Shown piece after piece: positions 37,650-47,264 of a DNA stretch of 64,000 bases. The position numbers were made by a program, and so were the translations under genes. This DNA comes from Dictyobacter kobayashii (GTDB lineage Bacteria; Chloroflexota; Ktedonobacteria; Ktedonobacterales; Ktedonobacteraceae), in the NCBI RefSeq assembly GCF_003967555.1, contig NZ_BIFS01000001.1, positions 3,100,001 through 3,164,000 on the forward strand, given 5' to 3'. Position 1 is the stretch's first letter. The number at the start of each line of letters is the position of its first letter. The notes below the pieces were generated by a model. That model searched no databases, had not been told where the DNA came from, and saw nothing but the letters and a program-made list of their open reading frames with translations.

Positions 37650-39020
37650 TCAATCGTCGTAATAATATTCTCTTAGTTTGTGCATCGGATCACTGGAATG
37701 AATCTGAAAATCCACGGAGATATGTTCTTTTTCCAGTACCTGCCGAATGCTTTGATAGTTGATATTGCCATTTGTATCGGTCGGGATAGCCAGGGTAGTG
37801 GGCATAAGTTGGCGTGCATTCATTTTGCTCAGGGTAGGATGCTGGCTCAGGCGCGTGGTTGTCTCTTCATCAGGTAGCTCAAGCAAGGCGACCTGTGAGA
37901 CGGTGGCGTGTTTATATTGTTTCGCCCAATCCTGCAATGTGTAGATGACATTTTGTGGCAATTCTTTCTGGCTGCGTTCTCGTAATATGGCCAGAATAGT
38001 CTCGATGCGTAGTCCCTGTTGGATGGCGCGCAAGAGTGCATCCTGGGTCAGAAGCAATGTGCTGACCATTTGAATCTGTTTGACCTGGGTAAAAGGCAGG
38101 ATGCTATATAGGGTAGGCAGGTCTGGTTGCAGGAGCAGGATTTCATAGTTTGGCTGGATGATAAGCGATTTCTGGGCAGGTGCAACCTCGCTCTTACCAG
38201 ACTTCGCTTTCGTCTTTTTGTATGCCAGCACCTGCGCTCCCAACTCAGTGATGCGAAAGGCGCACGATTTGAGGACGAGTTTGGTTTCTTCTTGCAGCGG
38301 AGCATTACCCATATCGACAATTCCCAGTTCATTAAGGGATGAATAGAGCATATTAATAAAATGTGGGGCGGCATTGATCACCCACTCCTGGAACAGGTCC
38401 CTTTTGGCCTGTTTCTTTGGCATTTGATAGTATCCATAAGAGTAGGGGCGCATTTTTTGCTGGGTGGCCAGTTCGGGATGGGCATCCCAGATTTCACTAA
38501 TGAGGGCTGCCACTGAATGCCAGGAACCCTCCGGATATTCACGCAGATGTGTGAGCAGCAGTTGCCGCAAGGTTAATTCATAGGCACCATAGTAGTTCCA
38601 GCTACCGCCATCAGTGGAGACCCTTGGATTATCTGCCCAATTGTGATTATGCTGCCACTCATCCAGCAACTGGCTGGTCTGCTCGATCATATCTTTATTG
38701 GCCCAACCTTCAAGTCGTGGACCTGGCGATAGGTATGGTTTGGCGTTGTCAAATGGCGCCTGCGTATACTTGATAAGTTTGAGGGTCTTGAGGACATGCA
38801 TGAGCATATCAATGTAAGCATCGTCGCCTTTATACGTGATGCGCTGCTGCCCTTTGAGCAGGGGACGTATCTTCTTAACGATGCGTTTGGGTATATTGGA
38901 TTCTCTGGTTGGCTCAATCGTCATTTGATAGACCGCGTTGATGAGTGTTGCCACATCATATAACAACGCGGTCTCGCCTGATGTGATTACTTCAGGATCT
39001 GTCGCGAGCTTTTCTTGCAT
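37650..39020 (-). CDS. Helicase-associated domain protein (XPB-DRD/Helicase_C_3-like)
   Basis: 456 residues. The C-terminal third matches the domain found in large helicase-associated proteins: KSLIIQPNYEILLLQPDLP, LLTQDALLRAIQQGLRIETILAILRER and LPQNVIYTLQDWAKQY. The N-terminal two thirds are helical, with a segment around residue 145 (GSWNYYGAYELTLRQLLLTHL) that may be a winged helix. No Walker motifs are present, so it is not itself a helicase. It starts 6 bp after the ispH stop, so the two genes are likely translationally coupled; a functional link is not obvious. Confidence 0.7.
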   Translation of the reverse strand: MQEKLATDPEVITSGETALLYDVATLINAVYQMTIEPTRESNIPKRIVKKIRPLLKGQQRITYKGDDAYIDMLMHVLKTLKLIKYTQAPFDNAKPYLSPGPRLEGWANKDMIEQTSQLLDEWQHNHNWADNPRVSTDGGSWNYYGAYELTLRQLLLTHLREYPEGSWHSVAALISEIWDAHPELATQQKMRPYSYGYYQMPKKQAKRDLFQEWVINAAPHFINMLYSSLNELGIVDMGNAPLQEETKLVLKSCAFRITELGAQVLAYKKTKAKSGKSEVAPAQKSLIIQPNYEILLLQPDLPTLYSILPFTQVKQIQMVSTLLLTQDALLRAIQQGLRIETILAILRERSQKELPQNVIYTLQDWAKQYKHATVSQVALLELPDEETTTRLSQHPTLSKMNARQLMPTTLAIPTDTNGNINYQSIRQVLEKEHISVDFQIHSSDPMHKLREYYYDD

Positions 39021-39026
39021 ATATTT

Positions 39027-39911
39027 CTATGCTTCTACTGGATATTGCTCCAGGTAACGAATCACCTCGCGGGTTAGCTGACTGGGCGTTGAGGCACCGG
39101 CGGTAACGGCGATGCGCTTTTTGCCTTTGAGCAACGCTGGATCTAACTGCGAGAGATCCTCAATGCGCACCGCGGGCACACCAGCTAGCTCTTCTGATAC
39201 CTGCACCAGACGATTGGTATTATTGCTGCGTGGATCACCAACCACTACGGTCAGATCCGCGCCTCGTGCCTGGGCAGCTACTGCTTCTTGCCGGGTCTGC
39301 GTTGCGGCACAAATATCGATGTGTACCTCAGCGTGTGGATAGCGTGCCTTAATATATTCAATGACGCGGCGTGTATCCCACTGGGATAGGGTGGTCTGGG
39401 TAGAGATAGCGATTTTTTGTTCTTGTTCTGTGGTCAATTGCAGGGCATCGACGTCTGCCTCAACCTCAATCAAGCTGACATGACCAGGGATCTCACCCAT
39501 CACTCCCTCTGGCTCGGGATGGCCTTTTTTGCCAACATAAAGGATATAATAGCCTCTGGCAACCAGATCTTTAACCAGATCATGGGTTTTCGTCACATCA
39601 GGACAGGTGGCGTCGATACAGGTCAGTCCCCGTGCCTGTGCGCGTCGCTTGACTTCGGGAGAGACGCCATGGGCAGTAAAGATTACCGTGCCTTCGGTTA
39701 CCTGTTCCAAAATTTCAGAGCGATTAGGACCATCCAGGGTCACAACCCCTAATCCGGTGAGCTCATCAATGGCATGGCGATTGTGGATAATCTGACCAAT
39801 AATATGAATAGGGCGTGGCAAGGTCTCATCTTTGGACGCTTTGCGCGCAATTGTGAGCGCATCAACGACACCATAGCAATAACCACGGGGCGAGATTTTT
39901 ATAACTTCCAT
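39027..39911 (-). CDS. ispH: 4-hydroxy-3-methylbut-2-enyl diphosphate reductase
   Basis: Last step of the non-mevalonate isoprenoid pathway: reduces HMBPP to IPP and DMAPP using a 4Fe-4S cluster. The three cluster cysteines are C12 (GYCYG), C103 (DATCPDV) and C201 (DICAATQTRQ). GKKGHPEPEG, FTAHGVSPEV and the C-terminal VTAGASTPSQLTREVI are also typical. The length (294 residues) is usual. It lies between a lone HemA-like gene upstream and the helicase-associated gene downstream, all on the minus strand. Confidence 0.95.
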   Translation of the reverse strand: MEVIKISPRGYCYGVVDALTIARKASKDETLPRPIHIIGQIIHNRHAIDELTGLGVVTLDGPNRSEILEQVTEGTVIFTAHGVSPEVKRRAQARGLTCIDATCPDVTKTHDLVKDLVARGYYILYVGKKGHPEPEGVMGEIPGHVSLIEVEADVDALQLTTEQEQKIAISTQTTLSQWDTRRVIEYIKARYPHAEVHIDICAATQTRQEAVAAQARGADLTVVVGDPRSNNTNRLVQVSEELAGVPAVRIEDLSQLDPALLKGKKRIAVTAGASTPSQLTREVIRYLEQYPVEA

Positions 39912-40046
39912 TCGTTTTCTTCCAAATAGCTGCTGGCTGAATAAGTGGTCCTCACACTATTTAAAAGGACCATTTCAATTCTCTATTATACACTGATGTG
40001 GTGAATCAATGAAATGGATAGCACCGGGCATAATTCTAGATTGGGA

Positions 40047-40478
40047 TCAGGAGGCTTTCATCGCGGTTTTGCACAGAATCCGGCGCAGGTCTTCTGGTGT
40101 ATATAAGCATACGGCTGGTAGTAGTCCGGCCAGTTCTTCGACCGAAGTAGTGGGGGCAAGGTCAAAAACCAGTAGAGGGGTACGCCTCCCCTCACAGCCT
40201 TTGGCGATTGTGGCTGCGGTCAAAAATGGGATGGCCATACGCTGTCCTTCAAACCTGGTGATGGCAGGTAGGTAGATCAGTAGTTGGACGTAAGGAAGAA
40301 TGTAGGGCACGCGGTCGGCTGTCTCTTCCTGATAGATATATTTCATTCTCTCTTGCCGCAGTAAATTTAGGTACGGGTAGCGCTGCTCGTCGGGACCTAT
40401 TAACAATGCTGAACGACCTTGCAGTCCACCGAGGCAAGCGTCGGCTATAGACACTACCTCTGGTGCTATGTCTTGCAT
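40047..40478 (-). CDS. Lone glutamyl-tRNA-reductase-like NAD(P)-binding domain
   Basis: 143 residues that resemble only the nucleotide-binding domain of HemA. CLGGLQGRSALLIGP corresponds to the GxLxGKxVLVIGAGxM start but lacks the glycine loop (IGPDEQRY), and TPLLVFDLAPTTSVEELAGLLPAVCLYTPEDLRRIL corresponds to the DIAVPRDIDP...GVxLYDxDDL end. The catalytic cysteine domain is absent, so it cannot reduce glutamyl-tRNA. It is upstream of ispH on the same strand (135-bp gap). The role is unknown; the similarity is by motif reading. Confidence 0.55.
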   Translation of the reverse strand: MQDIAPEVVSIADACLGGLQGRSALLIGPDEQRYPYLNLLRQERMKYIYQEETADRVPYILPYVQLLIYLPAITRFEGQRMAIPFLTAATIAKGCEGRRTPLLVFDLAPTTSVEELAGLLPAVCLYTPEDLRRILCKTAMKAS

Positions 40479-40898
40479 TGATATCTCTCCTCTGCCATCG
40501 ATAGCTTAACTATGACCTGTTATATTTTTCATACTACACATACTATAGCAAATTCAGCCTGGTTGGCCATCAGGTACATGCTGTATTTTCATGTACGGTG
40601 TAATGGATGTAATGGTTAAGATTTTTATGCTTTTCACTTGAGATTCGCTCAGAAAAGGCTGGGTTGACCTTTGCAGCGTTTTCAGCTTGCGCTGGCCGGG
40701 TGTATATGCTAATCTCTACATGAGATTATCTCAGGTGTCTACTTTTTTTACCGTATACAATTGTTGCGTAACAGATACACAGTTTTAGAGGCAGGCATAT
40801 TGTGCCTGGCTGCTTATATTCTTCTGGAGTAGGTATACCCCCTCATTATATATAGGGGGATTTTGTTGCGCTGGTGATTACAACAAGGACAAATAACT
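40479..40898. other. Divergent intergenic region with hairpin
   Basis: 420 bp between the HemA-like gene and the methyltransferase. It contains a terminator-like hairpin near its right end (40838-40864) and a short GGCA-rich hairpin around 40790-40815. No ORF or RNA gene was recognised. Confidence 0.4.
40838..40864 (+). terminator. Terminator-like hairpin in the methyltransferase leader
   Basis: CCCCCT (40838-40843) pairs with AGGGGG (40854-40859), followed by ATTTTG. There is no plus-strand gene upstream, so it may act as an attenuator in the 5' leader of the methyltransferase gene. Confidence 0.45.
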
Positions 40899-41711
40899 AT
40901 GCCCTATGCGATGGGTGAATACTACGAGCAGGTCGATGATTATGACCTGGAATATCAGAGTCAGTCCGAGCAGGATTTGCCATTCTGGCGTGAGCTTGTC
41001 ATGCGTTATACGCCGACCAGGATACTGGAACTGGCCTGTGGGAGTGGTCGAATCGGCTTAGAGCTCTTACATAGCCCCGGCAACTTTGTGCTTGAGGGCC
41101 TGGATATCGAGCAAGGTATGCTGGATTCATACCAGCGTAAGATCGGTCGCGAGCCCGCAGAGGTCCAGCAACGTGTTCTACTTCATAAAGGCGATATGTG
41201 TGATTATGATCTGGAACACAAAGGCCAGTTTGACCTGATCATCCTCCCCTTTAATTCAATCTGCCACCTCTATGAAATTGAACAACAACTGGCGGCATTC
41301 CGTACCACATATGAGCACCTGGCCCCGGGTGGACATTTTATTGTTGACACCTTTCTACCCGATATCGACTATCTGAGTGATGCTCTGAATCGCCCTTCGA
41401 CTGTGTATCTGGAGGATGAGATCGAGTCACCGGATGGTGATTTCACTATGCTCCTTTATACTACGCGCAAATATGATGCCTACGAACAACTGCAGCATAT
41501 CACCTGGACACACGAGAAATTTTTTGAGTCCGGTGAGAATGAGCGCTACCTCTCCAAACTAGATATGCACCTCTTTTTTCCTCGTGAATTGCAGATGCTA
41601 TTTATCTCAACTGGCTTTAGTGTCGAAGCTATCTATGGAGATTATCTCTGGAAGCCCTTTGGTAAGGGACCACGCCAGATTGTGGTTGGCCGCAAACCCA
41701 AAAACAGCTAA
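40899..41711 (+). CDS. Class I SAM-dependent methyltransferase
   Basis: 270 residues with the Rossmann methyltransferase pattern: RILELACGSGRIGLEL (motif I, SAM binding), LEGLDIEQGML (acidic residue for the ribose), FDLIILPFNSICHLYE (motif IV) and HLAPGGHFIVDTFLP. The C-terminal beta hairpins are typical of small-molecule or protein methyltransferases of this type. The substrate cannot be told. It is a single gene followed by a long palindrome. Confidence 0.82.
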   Translation: MPYAMGEYYEQVDDYDLEYQSQSEQDLPFWRELVMRYTPTRILELACGSGRIGLELLHSPGNFVLEGLDIEQGMLDSYQRKIGREPAEVQQRVLLHKGDMCDYDLEHKGQFDLIILPFNSICHLYEIEQQLAAFRTTYEHLAPGGHFIVDTFLPDIDYLSDALNRPSTVYLEDEIESPDGDFTMLLYTTRKYDAYEQLQHITWTHEKFFESGENERYLSKLDMHLFFPRELQMLFISTGFSVEAIYGDYLWKPFGKGPRQIVVGRKPKNS

Positions 41712-41717
41712 AAATGT

Positions 41718-41782
41718 AATGGAGGAGCAAACCACCACGCAAGGAGCTGTTAGCTCCTTGCGTGGTGGTTTGCTCCTCCATT
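41718..41782. repeat. 65-bp palindrome downstream of the methyltransferase gene
   Basis: Perfect 31-bp arms (41718-41748 and 41752-41782) with a 3-nt centre, starting 7 bp after the stop codon. Same architecture as the palindromes at 9094 and 47265. Likely terminator or extragenic palindrome. Confidence 0.85.
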
Positions 41783-41841
41783 TATCTTTGCCTATTGACA
41801 GCGTAGATCACGAGCAAGCGATACGATAGACATTCTTTCAT

Positions 41842-41903
41842 GTGTGGAGTGTGTGGTGGGCGGCCGCGGCCCTTGTAGGTGTAGCCCACCACACACTTCA
41901 CAC
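41842..41903. repeat. Inverted repeat, 20-bp arms
   Basis: Arms 41842-41861 and 41884-41903 pair with one mismatch around a GC-rich 22-nt loop. A further GGCGCC/GGCGCC hairpin follows at about 41914-41928. Confidence 0.65.
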
Positions 41904-41968
41904 TCCCAACCCGGCGCCGCAGGCGCCAAAGAGGAACATGAAAAAGCCCGGAGCGTAGATGGCAATAG

Positions 41969-41998
41969 TTGACGCTCGCCCTTCGCAAGTGCTAGAAT
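41969..41998 (+). promoter_or_regulatory. Promoter of the suf operon
   Basis: TTGACG (41969-41974), 18-bp spacer, TAGAAT (41993-41998), about 67 bp upstream of the Rrf2 gene. A loose dyad with ATCC and GGAT ends follows within the leader (about 42001-42021) and could be a target for the encoded Rrf2 regulator, but this is weak. Confidence 0.6.
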
Positions 41999-42064
41999 AT
42001 ATCCTAGTGAACAGGTCGGATTAATTGATTATATGACAGACGATACGCTGAGAAGGGAGAGGCC

Positions 42065-42610
42065 ATGATGTTGCGTGTATCTACTAAAGGTGAATATGGT
42101 GTACGAATCATGGTTGACCTTGCCCGTCACTATGGTGGTCGTCCTCGCTCTCTTACCGATATTTCGCAGGCCGAAACATTACCGTTAGCTTATCTAGAGC
42201 AGTTAGTAAAATTGTTGCGAGAAGCTGATCCCCCACTAGTAGTGAGTACTCGCGGTGCTCATGGCGGCTATAAATTGGGTCGTCCTCCTGCAGAGATTAC
42301 GATGGGTGAAGTGGTACGTGTTTTAGAAGGCCCGATAGCTCCAATGATTTGTGCGACAGAGGGAGAAATGACACAGGTTTGCAATTTCCTTGACGCCTGT
42401 AAGACGAAATACCTGTGGACAAAAGTGCGTGACGCGGTTGCTCAGACGCTGGATTCAATGACTCTGGCTGAACTGGCGGCGGTGTCCCTCAATGAGCATA
42501 GTGCTGCCGCACAATTTATTGCACTCTCTGACATTCATGTAGGCCTGGGTTCACAGGAACTCTGTCTACCTGCTAAGGATGGCGAAACTGAAGTTCGTCC
42601 CTTACCATAA
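42065..42610 (+). CDS. Rrf2-family iron-sulfur-responsive regulator
   Basis: 181 residues, with the winged helix in RVSTKGEYGVRIMVDLARHYGG and the recognition area STRGAHGGYKLGRPP. Three cysteines (C96, C106, C112) lie in the region that binds a 2Fe-2S cluster in IscR-type proteins, though the C-X9-C-X5-C spacing differs from IscR. It likely senses Fe-S status and represses the suf operon when cluster supply is enough. First gene of the operon; sufC starts 22 bp downstream. Confidence 0.85.
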   Translation: MMLRVSTKGEYGVRIMVDLARHYGGRPRSLTDISQAETLPLAYLEQLVKLLREADPPLVVSTRGAHGGYKLGRPPAEITMGEVVRVLEGPIAPMICATEGEMTQVCNFLDACKTKYLWTKVRDAVAQTLDSMTLAELAAVSLNEHSAAAQFIALSDIHVGLGSQELCLPAKDGETEVRPLP

Positions 42611-42631
42611 AAGGAAGGTGTTTTTGGGTAT

Positions 42632-43455
42632 ATGGCATCAGAACTCGTAATTAAAAATCTACATGCCAACATTGAAGGCAAACCAATTTTGCGTGGCGTG
42701 AACCTTACAGTTCGGCAGGGTGAGATCCACGCATTGATGGGCCCTAATGGCTCTGGTAAAAGTACATTATCGAACGTCATTATGGGCAATCCTAAATATG
42801 AAGTGACTGAAGGTGAGATCTGGTTTAAGGGTGAGAACATCCTTGAATATTCTCCTGATCGCCGCGCGCGCATGCGCCTCTTCCTGGCTTTCCAGTATCC
42901 AATGTCGATTCCAGGTGTGAGTGTAGCCAACTTCTTGCGCCGCTCTCTGGAAGCTGTACGTGAGGGTAACAAGCCTCTTGAAGAGGGTGAAAATCCTACT
43001 GGTAAAATTGGCAAGCGCCGCACCGTACCCCCGGTGAGTTCCGCAAACTGCTGCAAGCGAAAATGAAGCTGTTGCGCGTCGATAATAGCTTTATTAACCG
43101 CTCAATCAATGATGGTTTCTCCGGTGGTGAGAAAAAGCGCGCTGAGATTCTGCAGATGGCCCTGTTGGAGCCAGAAATTGCACTGATGGACGAGACCGAC
43201 TCTGGTCTGGATATCGATGCTCTACGTATCGTTTCTGAGAGCGTCAACGCTCTGACCGGCCCTGATCTGGGTATCCTGCTGATCACCCACTACCAGCGTA
43301 TGTTGAACTACATTAAACCTGACTATGTGCATGTCATGTTCAATGGTCGTATCATCAAATCTGGTGGTAGAGAGTTAGCTCTCGAATTAGAGGAAAAGGG
43401 CTATGAGTGGCTCCGACCCGCTGAGGATGTAAGTGAGGAGACTGTTGATGCTTAA
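42632..43455 (+). CDS. sufC: SufC Fe-S assembly ATPase, one apparent frameshift
   Basis: ABC-type ATPase that energises the SufBCD scaffold. Walker [11 protein letters not shown] and the [20 protein letters not shown] segment are in the first frame. The signature SGGEKKR, Walker [14 protein letters not shown] and [10 protein letters not shown] are in the second, which also encodes [12 protein letters not shown] upstream of its first ATG. The break falls at the CCCCC run 43028-43032, and one added C restores a protein of about 274 residues. It is the second gene of the suf operon and overlaps sufD by 8 bp. Confidence 0.88.
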
Positions 43456-44901
43456 CACGTTGGCTCCAGGGTTTTCCCGTGCTGCGGTAGAAGAGTTATC
43501 GCGTTACAAGGGGAGCCAGAGTGGATGCTACAGTTGCGTCTGCAGGCATGGGAAACCTACGAAAATACAGCCGCTCCCCTCGGTCGCCGTGGTGATCTGG
43601 GTACTCTCAGAACGGTTGCCGGTTTTCAGTTTCAGCAACTGAAGCCTTTTACCGCGACTGAGAAAGGTGCCGTGTTGCCAGAGGTTGTGCAGAAATCTCT
43701 CCAGGCTTCCCTGGTTAATGAGCGCTCTGGCCTGATTGTGCAGCTCGATTCAACTGTGGTGCATACCGAGTTGAGCGAGGAGCTCAAGCAGCAGGGTGTT
43801 ATTCTGACCGATCTGGATACCGCTGTACGCGAACACGCTGACCTGGTACGCGAGTACTTTATGACGCGTTGTATTCCAGTTGGCACCAGCAAGTACACTG
43901 CCTTACATGCCGCCTTCTGGACCGGCGGTTTCTTCCTCTATATTCCAAAGGGCATTGAGATCGAGGCTCCGATTCTGGCGCAATTGTGGGTTGAGCAGCC
44001 GCTCTCCGCCGCCTTCTCCCATTCGCTGATTATCGCGGATGAGCAGAGTAGCGTGCGCTTCGTTGAGGAGTACAACTCTAATGTAGCTGGTGAGGAACCA
44101 TCCTTGCTGAGCGATGTGGTAGAGGTCTTTGCTAAGCGTGAGGCTCGTGTCGAGTTCAGCAACTTACAGGATCTGGGACAGAACATCTGGAACATTACTA
44201 ATAAGAATGCTGTCTTTGATAACGATGCTAGCGTTACATTTGTGCTGGCCGACCTGGGTGCCAAAGTCAATCTGGAAACGATTGGCGCTGGCTTGCATGG
44301 TAACGGTAGCGCGGGTGAACTGGTCGGCGTCTTCTTTGCCGATCATGAGCAGCGCTTCTCTATTAATACGCTGTCAGACCATGCGGCCCTCTCGACCAAT
44401 GCCGAGACCCTGGTCAAAGGCGTGTTGACCGATAGCTCACGTGTCGAGTTTGATGGTATGATTCGTGTGCGTCCAAAAGCGCAGCAGACCGCATCGTTCC
44501 TGTCGGCGCATGGACTGCTCTTAAGCAAGAAGGCGCGTGGTGAGTTTATTCCTGGCCTGGAGATCGCTGCCAATGAGGTAAGCGCCAGCCACGGTGCGAC
44601 CAGCGGCCAGATCGATGAAGAGCAGCTCTTCTATCTGATGGTTCGTGGTATTTCCCGGCCTGAGGCTGAGCGTATTATTGTACAAGGCTTCTTTGAACCG
44701 GTCTTGCAGCGTATCCCGGTGGAGAACCTGCGTATTCGCCTGCGTCGTAGTATTATCAGCCGTATGAGCGGTGCCTACGAGACAGAGGCCGATACCTGGG
44801 TTGATGCTCAAGAGCGCTGGGAGATCGAAGGCGTTGACGAGGGAGCTATTAGTCTGGATGGTAATCCCGAAGACGACGAGATTAAGCTCGCGGAATACTA
44901 A
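43448..44901 (+). CDS. sufD: SufD Fe-S assembly scaffold protein, one apparent frameshift
   Basis: ATG 43448 (GAGGAG 7 nt upstream) opens [22 protein letters not shown]. Adding one G to the GGGG run at 43510-43513 continues it as [19 protein letters not shown], and the remaining frame is intact to 44901. The beta-helix core and the C-terminal [44 protein letters not shown] block, with its conserved His, identify SufD. SufD partners SufB and SufC in assembling Fe-S clusters. No sufB gene is present in this operon, which is unusual, since SufB carries the scaffold cysteine. Confidence 0.85.
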
Positions 44902-44975
44902 GAGTCATATGAGTATGTTTTCTGAGGGCGACCACAAGCTGGCGCTGTAAGTAATCACGCCGGGTAAGTAAATCA

Positions 44976-44996
44976 GGGCGATCAATTCGATCGCCC
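44976..44996 (+). terminator. Hairpin between sufD and sufS
   Basis: GGGCGATC (44976-44983) pairs with GATCGCCC (44989-44996) around a 5-nt loop, with no T-run. It may tune expression of downstream genes. Confidence 0.45.
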
Positions 44997-45078
44997 GGCC
45001 CCTTGTGGTTGCTTATCACCCCACCCTTCCTTGTCTCTCGCCCTCTCCTTGAGAGAAGCAGTAAGGGTTGCAGTTTTT

Positions 45079-46362
45079 ATGGTTACATCCGATAATATTA
45101 CACCACCTATCACTACTGATAACACATCTTTCTCTGGTCGCAGCATAGAAGAGGTGCGCCAGGATTTCCCTATCCTTGCTCGCACCGTACATGATAAGCC
45201 TTTTATTTATCTGGATAGTACGGCCAGTTCCCAGAAGCCGAGCTCGGTGATTGAGGCTATGAGCCACTATTACCAGAACTATAATGCCAATGTGCACCGT
45301 GGCGTTTATGCAGTCAGTGAAGAGGCGACCGCGGCCATGGAAAAGGCGCGCGTCAAGATTGCGCGTTTCATCAATGCTCGTCAAAGCAAGCAGATTATCT
45401 TTACCCGCAATACTACCGAGAGCATCAACCTGGTGGCCCACACCTGGGGTAGCGCCAATATCACCAATGGTGACCTGATCATCCTGACCGAAATGGAACA
45501 CCACAGCAATCTGGTCCCCTGGCATTTGCTGGCGCAGCGCACTGGTGCCCGGCTGGAATTTGTACCTGTGACCGATGATGGTCTGTTGCGCCTGGATATT
45601 TATGCTGAACTCCTCCAGCAGCAGCCTAAACTGGTGGCCTTTACCCATATGTCGAATGTGCTGGGCACGATTAATCCGGTGCAGGATATGATTGCTCAGG
45701 CTCATGCCGCTGGCGCTGTAACGCTGGTAGATGCGGCGCAGAGCGTACCCCATCTGCCCGTTGATGTCCAGGCTCTGGATGTGGATTTCCTCTGTTTCAG
45801 TGCCCATAAGATGCTGGGACCAACTGGTATTGGTGTGCTCTATGGCAAAAAAGCCTTGCTAGAGGCCATGCCTCCCTTCATGGGTGGTGGCGATATGATT
45901 CGCACCGTCAAGCTACGCGAGTTTACCACCAATGATCTGCCCTGGAAGTTTGAGGCCGGTACGCCAGCCATCGCCGAAGCGATTGGCTTTGGGGCCGCTA
46001 TCGATTACCTGAATGCACTGGGCATGGAGGCTGTACAGCAGCACGAGCGCGAGATTACCGCTTATGCGATGGAAAAGCTACAAGAGGTAGCAGGTTTAAC
46101 CATCTATGGACCCGATGCCAGCCAGCGTGGCGGCGTCATCTCCTTTACGCTGGCCGATATCCATCCCCATGACCTGGCATCGATTCTGGATCAAGAGGTT
46201 GGAGTGGCGATCCGGGCTGGCCATCATTGTGCTCAGCCATTAATGGAGCGCTACGACCTGGCAGCGACTGCGCGGGCCAGTTTTTACGTCTACACAGTCA
46301 AGGAAGAAGTTGATATACTGGTGCAAGGTTTACAAAAAGCTCAAGAAATCTTCCATTTCTAA
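45079..46362 (+). CDS. sufS: Cysteine desulfurase SufS
   Basis: PLP enzyme that takes sulfur from cysteine and passes it on for Fe-S assembly. 427 residues from ATG 45079 (AAGGG about 10 nt upstream); an in-frame TTG at 45031 is a less likely start. The protein starts DFPILARTVHDKPFIYLDSTASSQKP. It has NVHRGVYAVSEEAT, the PLP lysine in FSAHKMLGPTG, and the group II active-site cysteine in RAGHHCAQPLM. It is followed by SufU, the usual sulfur acceptor. Confidence 0.93.
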   Translation: MVTSDNITPPITTDNTSFSGRSIEEVRQDFPILARTVHDKPFIYLDSTASSQKPSSVIEAMSHYYQNYNANVHRGVYAVSEEATAAMEKARVKIARFINARQSKQIIFTRNTTESINLVAHTWGSANITNGDLIILTEMEHHSNLVPWHLLAQRTGARLEFVPVTDDGLLRLDIYAELLQQQPKLVAFTHMSNVLGTINPVQDMIAQAHAAGAVTLVDAAQSVPHLPVDVQALDVDFLCFSAHKMLGPTGIGVLYGKKALLEAMPPFMGGGDMIRTVKLREFTTNDLPWKFEAGTPAIAEAIGFGAAIDYLNALGMEAVQQHEREITAYAMEKLQEVAGLTIYGPDASQRGGVISFTLADIHPHDLASILDQEVGVAIRAGHHCAQPLMERYDLAATARASFYVYTVKEEVDILVQGLQKAQEIFHF

Positions 46363-46416
46363 ACAATGTGTGGTAAACCTCTAACAATACTATAAATCAG
46401 AAGGGGGCGGATGCTT

Positions 46417-46827
46417 ATGTCAATGGATTATCGTGAATATATCCTGGATCACTATCGAGATCCACGCAACTATGGGAAGCTAGAGCATCCCGACGTACAT
46501 TGTGAGGATTCCAATCCGCTGTGCGGAGATCAATTAGGTATAGATCTCCAGTTCGAAGGAGATCGGGTCGCTGCCGTGCGTTTTCAAGGTCGCGGCTGTG
46601 CTATCAGCCAGGCAACGGCTTCAATGTTGTCCGAAATGATCGAAGACAAGAGCATCGAAGAAGTGATCGCATTGGGTAAAGATGATGTGCTGGAGGCCCT
46701 GGGGATTCCCATCAGTCCTGCCCGTACCAAGTGCGCATTTTTATCGTTGCGTGTGCTCCATCGTGCCCTGGCCATTGCCGGACTGGAACATCCCCCGAAG
46801 AAGACGACGAAGACGAGTAAACTCTAG
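46417..46827 (+). CDS. sufU: SufU-type sulfur-transfer / Fe-S scaffold-like protein
   Basis: 136 residues with the zinc-site and sulfur-accepting cysteines C36 (NPLCGD), C61 (GRGCAISQATASM) and C106 (RTKCAFL) plus D38. The 18-20-residue insertion typical of SufU between the last two cysteines seems to be present, arguing for SufU over IscU. ATG 46417 was chosen because AAGGGGG is 8 nt upstream; ATG 46411 is in frame. It likely takes persulfide from SufS. The gap to sufS is 54 bp. Confidence 0.88.
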   Translation: MSMDYREYILDHYRDPRNYGKLEHPDVHCEDSNPLCGDQLGIDLQFEGDRVAAVRFQGRGCAISQATASMLSEMIEDKSIEEVIALGKDDVLEALGIPISPARTKCAFLSLRVLHRALAIAGLEHPPKKTTKTSKL

Positions 46828-46839
46828 AAGAAAACATCC

Positions 46840-47175
46840 ATGGCCGAAGATTTGACAGATTTTTATAAAGTTGCAGAAGTCAGCGACTTACGTGAAGGAA
46901 AACTCTATCCGATCGAAGTAGATGGTGAGCCAGTCTGCCTGGTCAAACTGGAAGATACTATTTACGCCTTTACCGATAACTGCACCCATATCAGTGGCCC
47001 CCTCAATCAAGGGGACTTTGATGGCTGTGCCGTTACCTGTCCCTGGCATGGTGCTCGCTTCGATGTCCGCACCGGCAAAGTGTTGCGTGGACCTGCCCGC
47101 CAGGATATCTATACCTATCCAGTAAAAGTAGAAGGCGAATCTATCTTTGTAGGCCTGCCACCCGAAGACGAGTAG
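46840..47175 (+). CDS. Rieske-type 2Fe-2S ferredoxin
   Basis: 111 residues, non-haem-oxygenase-type ferredoxin with the two Rieske half-sites C48-T-H50 and C67-P-W-H70. It starts 12 bp after the sufU stop, so it is the last gene of the suf operon. It may supply electrons for cluster assembly or be a client protein. No membrane anchor. Confidence 0.9.
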   Translation: MAEDLTDFYKVAEVSDLREGKLYPIEVDGEPVCLVKLEDTIYAFTDNCTHISGPLNQGDFDGCAVTCPWHGARFDVRTGKVLRGPARQDIYTYPVKVEGESIFVGLPPEDE

Positions 47176-47264
47176 AGGCAATCATCCTATAGAAGAATGT
47201 GTCTGATCCTCATGATCACCGCGCTCTTCACGCCTGCGTTTGAGCGCCAAAGGCGCTCAAGAAG

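Noticed and set aside
43525..44901. SufB instead of SufD
   Set aside because: The N-terminal and C-terminal blocks ([20 protein letters not shown]) fit SufD, and the SufB-type Cys-rich middle is absent.
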